This document shows positions 17,633 to 27,564 of a stretch of 64,000 bases of DNA, piece by piece. The DNA comes from Hydromicrobium sp964415365 (GTDB lineage: Bacteria; Actinomycetota; Humimicrobiia; Humimicrobiales; Humimicrobiaceae): positions 1 to 64,000 of the forward strand of contig CAYPYW010000002.1 in the NCBI GenBank assembly GCA_964415365.1. The letters are read 5' to 3'. The notes below the pieces were generated by a model. It saw nothing but the letters and a program-made list of their open reading frames with translations, was not told the DNA's origin and ran no database searches. A program made the position numbers and the translations under genes. Within the stretch, counting starts at the first letter, position 1. Each line of letters opens with the position of its first letter.

Positions 17633-18934
17633 ATGTCAAATACCTATAACGTTGTCAAATATATAATAGAATTGGGGCCGGTTATCTTAATTCCAGCTAT
17701 ATTGCTCTTAATAAGCCTTATTATCACCAGAAGACCACTTAAGAATTTAAAAAACTGTACATTCATTTTTATTGGTTTAGTCGGTATTTGCGGGCTGCTT
17801 ACTCTTTTTATAAATTTCTTTGTGCCTATCATCAGTACTATAATAATAAATTCTTCAAAAAAATTTGAAATCATTGATGCAGGATGGCTTGTTTCCAAAG
17901 CGGTCATTTTAAATTCCCCCATTATTCTTCAAATAATAATAGCTACGGCAGTTCTAAACCTAATTATGCTCTTCTTGAGATTTACCAGAACCATAAACAT
18001 AGATTTCTGGAACTACTGGAGTTTTCTGCTTGTAGGTTCGATTATCTTTGCAATCACAGAAATAAAATGGATAGGAATACTTATTGCAATGATAGTCGCT
18101 GCTATAACTTTTGTACTGTCAGATATATATGCAACATATATTGAAAGTTATTTTGGCCTTAGGGGTATATCCAATCCTCAGGCACAAATTATCTGCTGGG
18201 CACCTTTTTCACATCTCATTAATGCCATTTTTAGCCGTATTCCTTTTATCAGGAGAATACACATCTTTTATGAAGAAATTCAATATAAGCTCGGGGTTTT
18301 TTCGGAACCTATCATAATGGGTTTTATTATTGGATTTATAATCGGTGCAATTACCCGTTATAAGAATTTTTATTTGAATTTAGGTCCCAATCTCTTTCAT
18401 GCTTTCTCAAGCGGTTTAATACTTTCCATCATTATGATACTACTGCCCAGAGCAGTTAACCTGCTTCTGAAAGGTCTCGTTCCAACAATAAATGATATAA
18501 GAAGCTTCATAGGGCGGAGGATTACAAAAAGAGAGCTGTATATTGGTCTGGACGCTGCAGTACTGGTCGGTCAACCCTCTATAATTTTTTTATCGGTTTT
18601 CATTATTCCCTTAACTGTCTATATTTCAACTATTCTACCTGGTAACAAAGTGCTTCCAAACGCTGATCTTATAATGATCCCATTTATACTAATCTGGATC
18701 ATAGCCCCTTCAAAAGGTGATATGTTTAGAAGTTTTATATCGGCAATAATTATAATTCCAATAATTCTATGGATAACAACCAACATGGGATATTTATTTA
18801 CTAACTTCTTCCTGAAATATAATATAGAACTAGTGGAGGGTTATAATAGGATCTCAAGTATTGGGGGCAGCTCCAATATATTTTTCTGGATACTGCTTAA
18901 AATTATAGAACCAATATCTAATCTATTTTTATAA
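17633..18934 (+). CDS. Galactitol-type PTS EIIC membrane component (orphan)
   Basis: 433 aa with about ten membrane spans. It matches the GatC-type EIIC pattern in order: IDAGW near 83, RTINIDFWNYW, FGLRGISNPQ, GVFSEPIIMG, then RELYIGLDAAVLVGQPS and ILPGNKVLPNADL. EIIC forms the sugar or polyol channel of phosphoenolpyruvate-driven uptake. No EIIA, EIIB, HPr or EI gene is in the window, so it either uses proteins encoded elsewhere or has lost phosphotransfer. No Shine-Dalgarno; TATAAT lies about 40 nt upstream. The split transketolase genes nearby are a frequent companion of GatC-type PTS loci. Confidence 0.83.
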   Translation: MSNTYNVVKYIIELGPVILIPAILLLISLIITRRPLKNLKNCTFIFIGLVGICGLLTLFINFFVPIISTIIINSSKKFEIIDAGWLVSKAVILNSPIILQIIIATAVLNLIMLFLRFTRTINIDFWNYWSFLLVGSIIFAITEIKWIGILIAMIVAAITFVLSDIYATYIESYFGLRGISNPQAQIICWAPFSHLINAIFSRIPFIRRIHIFYEEIQYKLGVFSEPIIMGFIIGFIIGAITRYKNFYLNLGPNLFHAFSSGLILSIIMILLPRAVNLLLKGLVPTINDIRSFIGRRITKRELYIGLDAAVLVGQPSIIFLSVFIIPLTVYISTILPGNKVLPNADLIMIPFILIWIIAPSKGDMFRSFISAIIIIPIILWITTNMGYLFTNFFLKYNIELVEGYNRISSIGGSSNIFFWILLKIIEPISNLFL

Positions 18935-18945
18935 AACTACTCTTT

Positions 18946-19422
18946 CTATTTCCTCCTGGTAATTCTGTGAATATATTCTGTATATAAATTTCTATGTATA
19001 GTGGGTTTCTCCCGAAAATTATTAATCCCACTTCTCTCCAGAACCAATTTTATTTTTTTATCATTGTGCATAATAATATCCCTTACATTAAGAATGTTCG
19101 TCCTGCTTATCCATAGATCTGATTCCTGAGAAATATATGGGAAAAAAGAATAAGTTTTTATAATCTTTTCCCACGGGATTTTAATCCTATCAACCAGATC
19201 TACATAATTGATGCCCGGGGTATTTTTTATAATAACCTTAGCCTGATTCAATATTTCCAAGTTAACTTTTTTTTCGATTCTTTTAAGATTGTACGAAGAT
19301 ATAGCCAAAAAAATTCCATAGGCAAACACAACTGGGATTATAAAGTAATAATACCTGGATAAAAAGCCCATCATATATTTTCCTATTTTACCTAAAAATA
19401 TTTCCAGCCAGACATTAGCCAT
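18946..19422 (-). CDS. Hypothetical single-span membrane protein, 158 aa
   Basis: Not recognised. One or two hydrophobic segments at about 12-45 (YYYFIIPVVFAYGIFLAI) anchor it. The cytoplasmic or external part of about 110 residues contains a segment (NYVDLVDRIKIPWEKIIKTY) that could form a helix-turn-helix, followed by strand-like and basic stretches. AGGGAG lies before the ATG. Convergent with the EIIC gene, 11 nt between stops. Confidence 0.5.
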   Translation of the reverse strand: MANVWLEIFLGKIGKYMMGFLSRYYYFIIPVVFAYGIFLAISSYNLKRIEKKVNLEILNQAKVIIKNTPGINYVDLVDRIKIPWEKIIKTYSFFPYISQESDLWISRTNILNVRDIIMHNDKKIKLVLERSGINNFREKPTIHRNLYTEYIHRITRRK

Positions 19423-19495
19423 TTCTCTATCTCCCTGTTAAATTGGTTTCCGGCTCTTCTTTAATTGCTCTGTAACAGAGTTATTTTATTTTTAA

Positions 19496-19523
19496 GGATA
19501 AAGTGGTAAAAAAACCACTAATC
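19496..19523. other. Hairpin downstream of the transketolase genes
   Basis: GGAT-AA-AGTGGT and ACCACT-ATCC pair around an A-rich loop, giving a bulged stem of about ten pairs. There is no T-run right after it in either direction, so it is not a textbook terminator. It could stabilise the transketolase mRNA end or act in the leader of the 158-aa gene. Confidence 0.4.
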
Positions 19524-19606
19524 CTGTATAAAAGTTCACAAGGTTTAGAACTTCTAAATTCATAACCTTAATGTGCTTTTTAAAAACTATAAAAACATAG
19601 AGCTCA

Positions 19607-20578
19607 TCAATTAAAAATATTCTCTTTTACTGCCTTTATAATACTATCCTTATCAAATCCATATGCTTTAATTAACTCAGATGGAGACCCAGAAGAACCA
19701 AATTTATCTTGAATTCCTAATCTTATTACTTTAGTAGGACAACTCTCTGACAGAACTTCACATACAGCACTCCCCAGCCCACCTATTATACTATGATCCT
19801 CTACGGTTATTACAAGTCCTGTTTTCCTAGCACTTTCAACTATCACTTCACTATCTATTGGTTTGATAGAAGCCATATTTATTAAGTCTATCTCGATTCC
19901 TTCTTTTTCCAAAATTTTTGCCGCCTCCATTGCAATACAGGTTGTAAATCCCGTACTAATTAGCGTAGCTTTATCACCTTCCATTATTTTTACTCCATGA
20001 CCAATTGAGAACTCATAATTGTCATTAAACAATACCGGACTACTTCCTCTGCAAAGTCGTATATAGCATGGTCCATTGTACTCAGTGATTTTATCTATTA
20101 CTTTCCTAGTTTCAGTTGCATCACTTGGTGATATTACAACCATATTTGGGAAAGACCTCATAATGGCTACATCTTCTATTGCTTGATGAGTTGCACCATC
20201 CTCACCTACTGTAATACCAGTATGAGTTGCGCATATTTTCACATTTAGCTTAGGATAAGCAATAGAAATACTGACCTGATCACAAGCCCTTTTAGTAGCA
20301 AATACTCCAAATGTAGAAGCAAATGGAATTTTACCCATTGTAGCTAGGCCTGCTGCTACACTCATCATATTTGCTTCAGCTATCCCAAAATTAAAAAATC
20401 TATCTGGGAATTTCTTACCAAAAGCAGCAGTTTTAGTTGACTTTGAGAGGTCGGAATCCAGGACTACAATATCTTTATTTATTTCTCCCAACTCCACCAG
20501 TCTCTTGCCATAAGCTTCCCTGGTCGCTATTTTCTCATCATCATCAGATAATATATTTTTTATATTTGCTGGTATCAT
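19607..20578 (-). CDS. Transketolase, C-terminal subunit
   Basis: 323 aa, covering the pyrimidine-binding and C-terminal domains of transketolase as a separate chain. It begins with ATREAYGKRLVELG and carries FNFGIAEANMMSVAAGLA (catalytic Glu), FASTFGVFATKRACDQ and VTVEDHSIIGGLGSAV. With the N-terminal subunit 57 nt upstream it forms a functional two-carbon ketol transferase with TPP. Split transketolases are normal in archaea and many anaerobes. Confidence 0.92.
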   Translation of the reverse strand: MIPANIKNILSDDDEKIATREAYGKRLVELGEINKDIVVLDSDLSKSTKTAAFGKKFPDRFFNFGIAEANMMSVAAGLATMGKIPFASTFGVFATKRACDQVSISIAYPKLNVKICATHTGITVGEDGATHQAIEDVAIMRSFPNMVVISPSDATETRKVIDKITEYNGPCYIRLCRGSSPVLFNDNYEFSIGHGVKIMEGDKATLISTGFTTCIAMEAAKILEKEGIEIDLINMASIKPIDSEVIVESARKTGLVITVEDHSIIGGLGSAVCEVLSESCPTKVIRLGIQDKFGSSGSPSELIKAYGFDKDSIIKAVKENIFN

Positions 20579-20635
20579 GTTATTAGCTCTCCTATGTTTT
20601 AAAAATTAACACTTCATTAAAAAGTTTTACAGATT

Positions 20636-21472
20636 TCACTTCACCTCAAAGTTACAAATTTCACATACAGCTTCGTCCTTCTCTTTCTCTGAAGGTGCAT
20701 TACCGTGCCAGTCACAAGCACCTTCCATAAAAGATACACCCTTTCCTTTTATGGTATTGGCAATAATACATACTGGTTTATCTTTAATATTTAATGCATT
20801 TCTTACAGAATACTCTATTTCATCAAAATTATGTCCGTCAATTTCAAAAACTTCCCACCCGAAAGATTTCCACTTATCTGCCAGTGGCTCACTATTCATA
20901 ACATCTTTAGTATAACCATCTATTTGAAGCCCATTTTTATCCACTATGGCAATTAAATTCCCTAGTTTGTAATGAGATGCGGACATCGCTGCTTCCCAGA
21001 CTTGGCCTTCATCGCATTCTCCGTCTCCCAATATGGCAATTATATTAATTTTTAAGCCATCCAACCTTGCACCTATTGCCATCCCTACAGCACAGGAAAG
21101 TCCCTGTCCTAACGATCCAGTGGTCATCTCAACCCCTGGCGTTTTTCTCATATCTGGATGCCCCTGAAGCATAGATCCATATCTCCGTAAAGTCTTTAAG
21201 TGAGATCTCTCAAAGTATCCTTTTTCTGCCAGTGCAGCATACTGCACTGGGCAAGCATGCCCTTTGGATAGAATCACCCTATCCCTATCCTTTCTAGATG
21301 AATCATCCAGGTCAACATTTAATACTCCACTAAAATACAAATATGAAAACACATCTGCCATAGATAGAGAACCTCCCGGATGTCCTGATCCTGCTTCACA
21401 GATCATTTCGATAATGTCCCGTCTAATATCTCTTGCTTTCTCCTGCAATTTTTTCTTTAACGTTTTGTCCAT
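20636..21472 (-). CDS. Transketolase, N-terminal (TPP-binding) subunit
   Basis: 278 aa, covering the TPP pyrophosphate-binding domain. Motifs: EAGSGHPGGSLSMAD, LSKGHACPVQYAAL, MTTGSLGQGLSCAVGMA and GDGECDEGQVWEAA to NG (TPP motif). The first gene of the two-gene transketolase operon. It links transaldolase at 3.6 kb and glycolysis for interconversion of C3-C7 sugars, and supplies pentose for nucleotide synthesis. Confidence 0.92.
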   Translation of the reverse strand: MDKTLKKKLQEKARDIRRDIIEMICEAGSGHPGGSLSMADVFSYLYFSGVLNVDLDDSSRKDRDRVILSKGHACPVQYAALAEKGYFERSHLKTLRRYGSMLQGHPDMRKTPGVEMTTGSLGQGLSCAVGMAIGARLDGLKINIIAILGDGECDEGQVWEAAMSASHYKLGNLIAIVDKNGLQIDGYTKDVMNSEPLADKWKSFGWEVFEIDGHNFDEIEYSVRNALNIKDKPVCIIANTIKGKGVSFMEGACDWHGNAPSEKEKDEAVCEICNFEVK

Positions 21473-21662
21473 GTAACTTCCTTTTTTAAATTATTATTAA
21501 TTGATACTCTAATTTTGAAATCTAGCCGGTGCTAAATTATCTCTGCTATTATATAAAAAATTAAAAAAACTTATTATACTTTTTATTTATTATCGTTTTA
21601 TAAGGAATAGTTCTCCTTAACAATTAATACACAAAACCGATAAAATAAGCATGAATAGATTC

Positions 21663-21738
21663 TGGTGGAGATGAGCGGGATCGAACCGCTGACCTCCTGC
21701 TTGCAAGGCAGGCGCTCTCCCAGCTGAGCTACACCCCC
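21663..21738 (-). tRNA. tRNA-Ala (anticodon TGC)
   Basis: 76 nt on the minus strand, with encoded CCA. The acceptor stem GGGGGTG pairs with CATCTCC and contains the G3-U70 pair that identifies alanine tRNA. D arm AGCTCAGCTGGGAGAGC, anticodon loop CTTGCAA and TTCGATC T-loop are all present. It follows tRNA-Ile by 13 nt. Confidence 0.97.
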
Positions 21739-21751
21739 ACATTCTGTAAAC

Positions 21752-21828
21752 TGGTGGGCCTATCTGGACTCGAACCAGAGGCCTCATCCTTATCAGGGAT
21801 GCGCTCTAACCAACTGAGCTATAGGCCC
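21752..21828 (-). tRNA. tRNA-Ile (anticodon GAT)
   Basis: 77 nt on the minus strand, with encoded CCA. The acceptor stem GGGCCTA pairs perfectly with TAGGCCC. D arm AGCTCAGTTGGTTAGAGC, anticodon loop CTGATAA and T-loop TTCGAGTC are present. The tRNA-Ile/tRNA-Ala pair following gyrA is an actinobacterial arrangement; in many other bacteria this pair sits inside rRNA operons, but no rRNA is seen here. Confidence 0.97.
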
Positions 21829-21939
21829 CAATCCGAATTTTAAACAGAGGTCAAAATAACAATTTAATATGTTTTTGTCAAGGCAAAGCCCCACATACAT
21901 AATAGTAGTCGAAATAATAAAATGATTCTAAAGGTAAAA

Positions 21940-22359
21940 CTATTTATCTACTTCAGGTTCCTTAACCTCAGCAGCCTCAGCTATCTCTTCCTTCCTTGGC
22001 AAAAACCTTAGTTCTACTCCACCAGTTATTTTTAAAATAACATTGACTATCCAGACCACCAAAGTTCCGATAGCAGCATAAAATACGGAAGCAATCAACC
22101 CGCCAACAACTAATACTATAATGGTTACAGTGGTGCCCCAGCCAAAGAAATTGAATAAAGCACCAATACTCCCCAAACCCAGGCTTTCAAGAATACTATT
22201 TATATTGATATCGAAGGAAGACAATCCAAACCAGGCAGTGAGTCCGATTATTGTCATTACAATTGCAGACAGTACAAAGAATATTAAATAAAAAACCAGT
22301 AGATACTTGAACATAGAAAATTCACTAACACTTCTTAAAACTTTTCTTTCGACAGCCAT
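21940..22359 (-). CDS. DUF3566-type membrane protein downstream of gyrA
   Basis: 139 aa, three hydrophobic spans (about 20-45, 62-80 and 85-110). The order RSVSEFSMFKYLLVFYLIFF, later the conserved GGVELRFLP before the charged tail, matches DUF3566, a family of actinobacterial membrane proteins usually encoded next to gyrA. Function is unknown. It is separated from gyrA by a DUF4870-type gene on the same strand. This gene is one of the best clues to the host phylum. Confidence 0.75.
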   Translation of the reverse strand: MAVERKVLRSVSEFSMFKYLLVFYLIFFVLSAIVMTIIGLTAWFGLSSFDININSILESLGLGSIGALFNFFGWGTTVTIIVLVVGGLIASVFYAAIGTLVVWIVNVILKITGGVELRFLPRKEEIAEAAEVKEPEVDK

Positions 22360-22476
22360 ATTTTCTCCTTAAATGTATAAGAAATAAGCTACTTCAAATT
22401 ATATTCATTTTTTTACAGCACAAAGCCTTGTTATCTTCAGTCCAGCAATATGTAATTTAAAAAACTATCGTACCTA

Positions 22477-22881
22477 TTACATCTTGAAATATTTGTCTGT
22501 TAATTTTGCAATACCGGGAATCCTGAAAGTTTTTCCCTGAAAGCCCATAACAATACAAACTATTGCGGCTACAAATAAAAGTACCAGACAGATCCATCCT
22601 ATTACACTGAATAATACCGCTAGAGGCCAGAAGATCCATGCAAAAATCGTACTCAAAATCCAGAAAAATACTATCATAATAACAAATTCACTAATACCCA
22701 GGATTAAAGCTTGCAGAGCATTCCATTTTACAAATTTGTTCTCTTTTTCTATAAGCCAGATGATTAGTCCGCCAAGCCAGCTAAAAAGGTACGCAAGCAA
22801 TACCGCAATCTTTGGCTCCATTCCGGTAGAACTCTTCTTACTGAAATCCGAATTAATTTCTACCTTCTCTACCTCTGCCAT
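22477..22881 (-). CDS. DUF4870-type membrane protein
   Basis: 134 aa. The N-terminal 20 residues are cytoplasmic and charged. Then follow KIAVLLAYLFSWLGGLIIWLIEKENKFVKW, where ENKFVKWNALQ is the hallmark of DUF4870/Tic20-like proteins, and two or three further spans. The C-terminus is IPGIAKLTDKY. It starts with ATG behind AGGAGG. Function is unknown; it lies between gyrA and the DUF3566 gene and could be co-transcribed with gyrase. Confidence 0.8.
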   Translation of the reverse strand: MAEVEKVEINSDFSKKSSTGMEPKIAVLLAYLFSWLGGLIIWLIEKENKFVKWNALQALILGISEFVIMIVFFWILSTIFAWIFWPLAVLFSVIGWICLVLLFVAAIVCIVMGFQGKTFRIPGIAKLTDKYFKM

Positions 22882-23006
22882 TTTGTTTTACCTCCTTTTA
22901 GATTGATATTTTACAGTATTTTAAATATAAATCTTCGCACCATATAAAAATTGTTATCGAGAAATATAATAACAGATTTATATAACAAATTAAATCATTT
23001 GACTAA

Positions 23007-25439
23007 CTAACTTTCAGAGGCAACTATCGAATAAGAAGCCACCTCAGCCCCCTCTTCCAGATTAATGACCTTAACTCCCTGTGTAGATCTTCCAGTTCTC
23101 GATATCGATCTAGCAGGAATCCTGATAAGTACCCCTCTGTTGGAGATAATCATAACATCATTTTCATCTTTTAATATACCTGCCCCAGCAGTTTTTCCCC
23201 TCTTCTCGGTAATTTTAAGGGTTATGACACCAAGTCCGCCTCTATTCTGCCTTTTATACTCTGACAGAGGTGTTCTTTTTCCATAACCATTCGTGGTAAG
23301 AACAAAGAGATCTCCCTCAAGTTCTCTTGCAGCCATCATAGAAAGAACTTTGTCTCCTTTTGAAAGTCTCATTCCTTTCACCCCCTGTGAAGCTCTTCCC
23401 ATTGGTCTGCAATCTTTTTCGCTGAATCTTATAGCTTTCCCATTTCTGGAAACCATAATAATTTCGTCGCTACCGTTTGACTTTTCCACTCCTATCAATT
23501 CGTCTCCCTCTTTAATGGTGATAGCTATAATCCCATCTCTCCTGGAAGTATCATAGGCTTCAATAGGAGTTTTTTTAATCATCCCATTTTTAGTAGCCAT
23601 TATTAAATACTGATCATCACCATAATCCTTCACTGCGATTATCGCCGCAACCATCTCGCCGGGTGCAAATGGGAGCAAATTCACAATTGCCTTACCCTTG
23701 GACATTCTGCTGCCTGTAGGAATTTGGTGGACCTTTAATCGATATACCTTCCCCAGATTTGAGAAGAACATTATATAGTGATGAGTTGATGCTATAAACA
23801 GGTGCTTGACAAAGTCATTCTCTTTCAAATTAGTACCGGTCACCCCTCTTCCGCCTCTCCCCTGTTTTCTATAAGTAGTTACCGGAACCCTTTTTATATA
23901 ACCTGAATGAGATATAGATATTACATTTTCCTCCTCCGGTATTAAATCCTCAATCTCGATATCAGAAACATCAGTAGTGATATCTGACCTTCTTTCATCA
24001 CTGTATTTTTTCTTAATCTCTTCCAGTTCATTTTTGATTACCTCATATATCAACTTATCGCTGCCCAGAAGTTTCTTCAACTGTTTTATTCTTTCGACCA
24101 GTTGTTTATGCTCTAATTTTATCTTGTCCCTCTCCAGCCCCGTTAAGCGGTGCAATCTCAAATCCAGTATAGCCTGAGCCTGTATTACGGTAAGCTTAAA
24201 ATTCTTTACCAATCTTTTCCTTGCAGTGGGAACATCTTTCGAAGATCTTATAGTTTTTATCACTTCATCCAGATTGTCCAGAGCTATTAAAAGCCCTTTT
24301 AATATATGCTCCCGTTCTTCAGCTTTCTTTAATTCATATTTGGTTCTTCTAACCACTACCGTAAATCTATGCTTGGTGTATTCCTGTATCAAACCAAATA
24401 GATTTAAGGTCCTGGGCACACCGTCAACCAGAGCCAGCATAATGATTCCAAAGGTGTCCTCAAGCTGGGTATTTTTATATAAAGAATTGATAATTACATT
24501 TGGAATTGAATCTTTTTTGAGTTCTATCACTACTCTCATTCCGCTTTTATCTGATTCATCCCGCAGGTCATTAATCCCCTCTATTTTCTTAGTTCTAACC
24601 AGCTCAGCAATATTCTCGACAAATCTTGATTTATTTACCTGATATGGAAGCTCAGTTACTATAACCTGGGTTCTACCTTTTTTAGGCTGTTCCTGGTGTA
24701 CCCTTCCTCTCACTACTATACGGCCTCTGCCTGTCTCGTATGCCTCCTTGATTCCACCTATGCCCATTATAATTCCACCGGTAGGAAAATCAGGACCTTT
24801 GATTTTTTTCATCAAATCTTTTACCGTAGATGCAGGATTATCTATATAATGAATAACCCCATCAATGATTTCACCCAGATTATGGGGAGGAATATTAGTA
24901 GCCATACCAACTGCAATACCAGAGGAGCCATTAACCAAAAGATTTGGAAATTTTGCCGGTAGTACAGAGGGCTCTTTTAAAGAACTATCAAAATTGTCCA
25001 CAAATTCTATGGTGTCCTTATCAATATCCACTAAAAGCTCTTCAGAAATCGAGGAAAGTCTGGCTTCAGTATATCTCATGGCAGCAGCCCTATCACCATC
25101 AACAGAGCCAAAATTTCCGTGTCCGTCTATTAAAACATAGCGCTGGGAGAAATCCTGAGCCATACGTACCATAGTGTCATAAACTGCAGTATCACCATGG
25201 GGATGATACTTTCCAAGTACCTCTCCTACAATTCGGGCGCACTTCTTGTAGGGTGTGTTAGACCTCATGCCCATATCATTCATGGCATATAAAATCCTGC
25301 GATGAACAGGCTTGAGACCATCTCTTACATCCGGCAGGGCCCTGCCAATGATTACACTCATTGCATAACTGAGGTAGGAATCCTGCATTTCTGATTCAAT
25401 TTCAATATTTTTTACCTTGCCCCTTAATTCAAATACCAT
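23007..25439 (-). CDS. gyrA: DNA gyrase subunit A
   Basis: 810 aa; DNA-breaking and wrapping subunit of gyrase. The winged-helix tower region carries HPHGDTAVYDTMVRMAQ (80-95) and the catalytic Tyr123 in AAMRYTEARL. The C-terminal beta-pinwheel (about 500-805) has repeated R-G/A-x-Q-G-x-K-type blades, with the GyrA box near GRGGRGV. At the usual quinolone positions it has Thr84 (Ser83 in E. coli) and Asp88. It starts 12 nt after gyrB, so the two form an operon. Confidence 0.97.
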   Translation of the reverse strand: MVFELRGKVKNIEIESEMQDSYLSYAMSVIIGRALPDVRDGLKPVHRRILYAMNDMGMRSNTPYKKCARIVGEVLGKYHPHGDTAVYDTMVRMAQDFSQRYVLIDGHGNFGSVDGDRAAAMRYTEARLSSISEELLVDIDKDTIEFVDNFDSSLKEPSVLPAKFPNLLVNGSSGIAVGMATNIPPHNLGEIIDGVIHYIDNPASTVKDLMKKIKGPDFPTGGIIMGIGGIKEAYETGRGRIVVRGRVHQEQPKKGRTQVIVTELPYQVNKSRFVENIAELVRTKKIEGINDLRDESDKSGMRVVIELKKDSIPNVIINSLYKNTQLEDTFGIIMLALVDGVPRTLNLFGLIQEYTKHRFTVVVRRTKYELKKAEEREHILKGLLIALDNLDEVIKTIRSSKDVPTARKRLVKNFKLTVIQAQAILDLRLHRLTGLERDKIKLEHKQLVERIKQLKKLLGSDKLIYEVIKNELEEIKKKYSDERRSDITTDVSDIEIEDLIPEEENVISISHSGYIKRVPVTTYRKQGRGGRGVTGTNLKENDFVKHLFIASTHHYIMFFSNLGKVYRLKVHQIPTGSRMSKGKAIVNLLPFAPGEMVAAIIAVKDYGDDQYLIMATKNGMIKKTPIEAYDTSRRDGIIAITIKEGDELIGVEKSNGSDEIIMVSRNGKAIRFSEKDCRPMGRASQGVKGMRLSKGDKVLSMMAARELEGDLFVLTTNGYGKRTPLSEYKRQNRGGLGVITLKITEKRGKTAGAGILKDENDVMIISNRGVLIRIPARSISRTGRSTQGVKVINLEEGAEVASYSIVASES

Positions 25440-25451
25440 TTACACTCCTGA

Positions 25452-27356
25452 CTATATATCTATAAACGATACACCTTTAGCGTTCTTTTCAATAAATTCT
25501 CTCCTAGGCTCCACCTTACTTCCCATCAGAGTAGAAAAAACATCATCTGCAATCAATGCATCCTCAATTTCAACCTTGAGCAGTATTCTTACTTCGGGAT
25601 TCATAGTTGTCTCCCATAGCTGCTCCGGATCCATTTCTCCCAGACCTTTATACTGTTGAATAGTTATTTTTTCATTCTCAAATTTCTTCTTGATACTCTC
25701 CAGTTCCCTGTCACTATAAGCATATGAAACCTCTTTGCCATTTCTAACCTGGAAAAGCGGCGGTTGGGCTATATACACATATCCAGCTTCAATTAACTCC
25801 GGCATGTACCGGTAGAGGAAAGTTAAAATTAGTGTCCTTATATGAGCTCCGTCCACATCAGCATCAGTCATAATTATCACTTTATGGTATCTCGCATTAC
25901 TAATATCAAAATCCTCTCCAATTCCGGAGCCCATAGCAGTTATCATTGCCTGGATCTCTTCACTACTTAATACCTTGTTTAACCTTGCCTTCTCAACATT
26001 TAGAATCTTACCCTTAAGGGGCAGTATTGCCTGAAATCTTCTGTCCCTTGCCTGTTTTGCGCTTCCTCCTGCAGAATCCCCCTCAACTAAGAATAACTCA
26101 GAATACTTTGGGTCATCTATAGAACAATCGGCAAGTTTACCTGGAAGAGAGCTGCTCTCCAACAGTGACTTCTTCCTGGTAAGATCCCTTGCTTTCTTTG
26201 CGGCAACCCTTGCTCTCGAGGCTTCCAGACATTTGTTTACTATAGTCCTTCCTATGGTTGGGTTCTCTCCCAGTAATTCAGAGAGTTTTGTATTCACGGT
26301 GGATTCAACGAAACCTTTCACTTCACTATTCCCCAGCTTTGTTTTGGTTTGTCCTTCAAATTGCGGATTCTTTAATTTGACACTGATAATTGCGGTAAGC
26401 CCCTCTCTGATATCTTCACCTAAAAGATTTTCATCTTTTTCTTTAAGTATATTACTGCTGCGGGCATAGTCATTTATAGTCCTGGTAATAGCTCCCTTGA
26501 AACCACTCAGGTGTGTTCCACCCTCCGTAGTATTTATATTGTTGGCAAATGAAAAAATACTTTCTGAGTAACCACTGGTATACTGCATTGCAATTTCTAC
26601 TTCGTGATCATCAACTACATTTTTAAAATATATTACTTTCTTATGCAAAACATCCTTTTTCTCGCACAAATATTTTACAAAGTCCTCCACTCCACCTTCA
26701 TACTGGTACACTTCTTTCTTTTCCGGCTTTCCTCTTGAATCTACCAGAGTAATCTTTAAACCTTTGTTTAAGAAAGCCATCTCTTTCATCCTGCTGGCCA
26801 GTATCTCAAATTTATAATCAATATCTTCAAATATCTCTTTATCAGGGTAAAAAGTAATCGCGGTACCATGAGTCTGAGTTTTTTCACCTTTAACAAGATT
26901 GGTAACCGGTTCTCCTCTCTTGAAATCCTGCTTGTAGATGTGACCATCTCTCCTTACTTCAACACCCAGTTTTTCCGAAAGAGCATTCACCACAGAAACT
27001 CCAACACCGTGCAGCCCACCGGATACTTTATATCCTTCTCCGCCAAACTTCCCGCCGGCATGCAACTTGGTAAGTACTATCTCCACCGCAGGTTTATTAA
27101 ACTTTTCAACCTTCTTTACTGGTATTCCTCTACCATTATCCACTACAGTTACAGAATTATCCTCATTCAATACAACCAGTATGTTGTCACAAAATCCAGC
27201 CATTGCCTCATCTATGCTGTTGTCTATCACCTCATAAATAAGATGGTGCAGGCCTCTGGACCCTGTGGAACCGATATACATACTTGGCCTTTTTCTGACT
27301 GCAGAAAGGCCTTCCAGAACTGTTATATCCTTAGCATCATAACTTGATTTTTTCAA
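25452..27356 (-). CDS. gyrB: DNA gyrase subunit B
   Basis: 634 aa; ATPase subunit of gyrase. GHKL ATPase motifs: EVIDNSIDEAMAG, VDNGRGIPV and GLHGVGVSVVNALS. TOPRIM domain: LFLVEGDSAGGSAKQARDR, PLKGKILNVEKA and IMTDADVDGAHIRTLIL. The C-terminus ends near QYKGLGEMDPEQLWETTMNP, giving the shorter Gram-positive-like length without the proteobacterial insert. The start codon is TTG behind AGAGGAG. A probable extended -10 promoter lies at 27515-27523. Confidence 0.97.
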   Translation of the reverse strand: MKKSSYDAKDITVLEGLSAVRKRPSMYIGSTGSRGLHHLIYEVIDNSIDEAMAGFCDNILVVLNEDNSVTVVDNGRGIPVKKVEKFNKPAVEIVLTKLHAGGKFGGEGYKVSGGLHGVGVSVVNALSEKLGVEVRRDGHIYKQDFKRGEPVTNLVKGEKTQTHGTAITFYPDKEIFEDIDYKFEILASRMKEMAFLNKGLKITLVDSRGKPEKKEVYQYEGGVEDFVKYLCEKKDVLHKKVIYFKNVVDDHEVEIAMQYTSGYSESIFSFANNINTTEGGTHLSGFKGAITRTINDYARSSNILKEKDENLLGEDIREGLTAIISVKLKNPQFEGQTKTKLGNSEVKGFVESTVNTKLSELLGENPTIGRTIVNKCLEASRARVAAKKARDLTRKKSLLESSSLPGKLADCSIDDPKYSELFLVEGDSAGGSAKQARDRRFQAILPLKGKILNVEKARLNKVLSSEEIQAMITAMGSGIGEDFDISNARYHKVIIMTDADVDGAHIRTLILTFLYRYMPELIEAGYVYIAQPPLFQVRNGKEVSYAYSDRELESIKKKFENEKITIQQYKGLGEMDPEQLWETTMNPEVRILLKVEIEDALIADDVFSTLMGSKVEPRREFIEKNAKGVSFIDI

Positions 27357-27514
27357 AAAAAACTCCTCTAAAATTTATAGTTTCTCTTTTTTAAATATAG
27401 ACAAAGGGCAATAAGTAAGCATTAAAACTACCTCTCTACCCATTACCCTTCCTGGCTTAAATATAAATTTTTTTCTAAAATACTCGATAGTTTTATTAAC
27501 TGACGACACTAAAT

Positions 27515-27523
27515 ATTATACCA
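27515..27523 (-). promoter_or_regulatory. Extended -10 promoter of gyrB-gyrA
   Basis: TGGTATAAT on the minus strand, a perfect extended -10 element, about 160 nt before the gyrB start. No convincing -35 box stands 17 nt upstream, as often with extended -10 promoters. The same 9-mer lies before the nuoE-like gene at 29297-29305. Confidence 0.55.
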
Positions 27524-27564
27524 TATTTGACTTAAAATTTGCTTAAGAAATAGAATGGGCAGTC

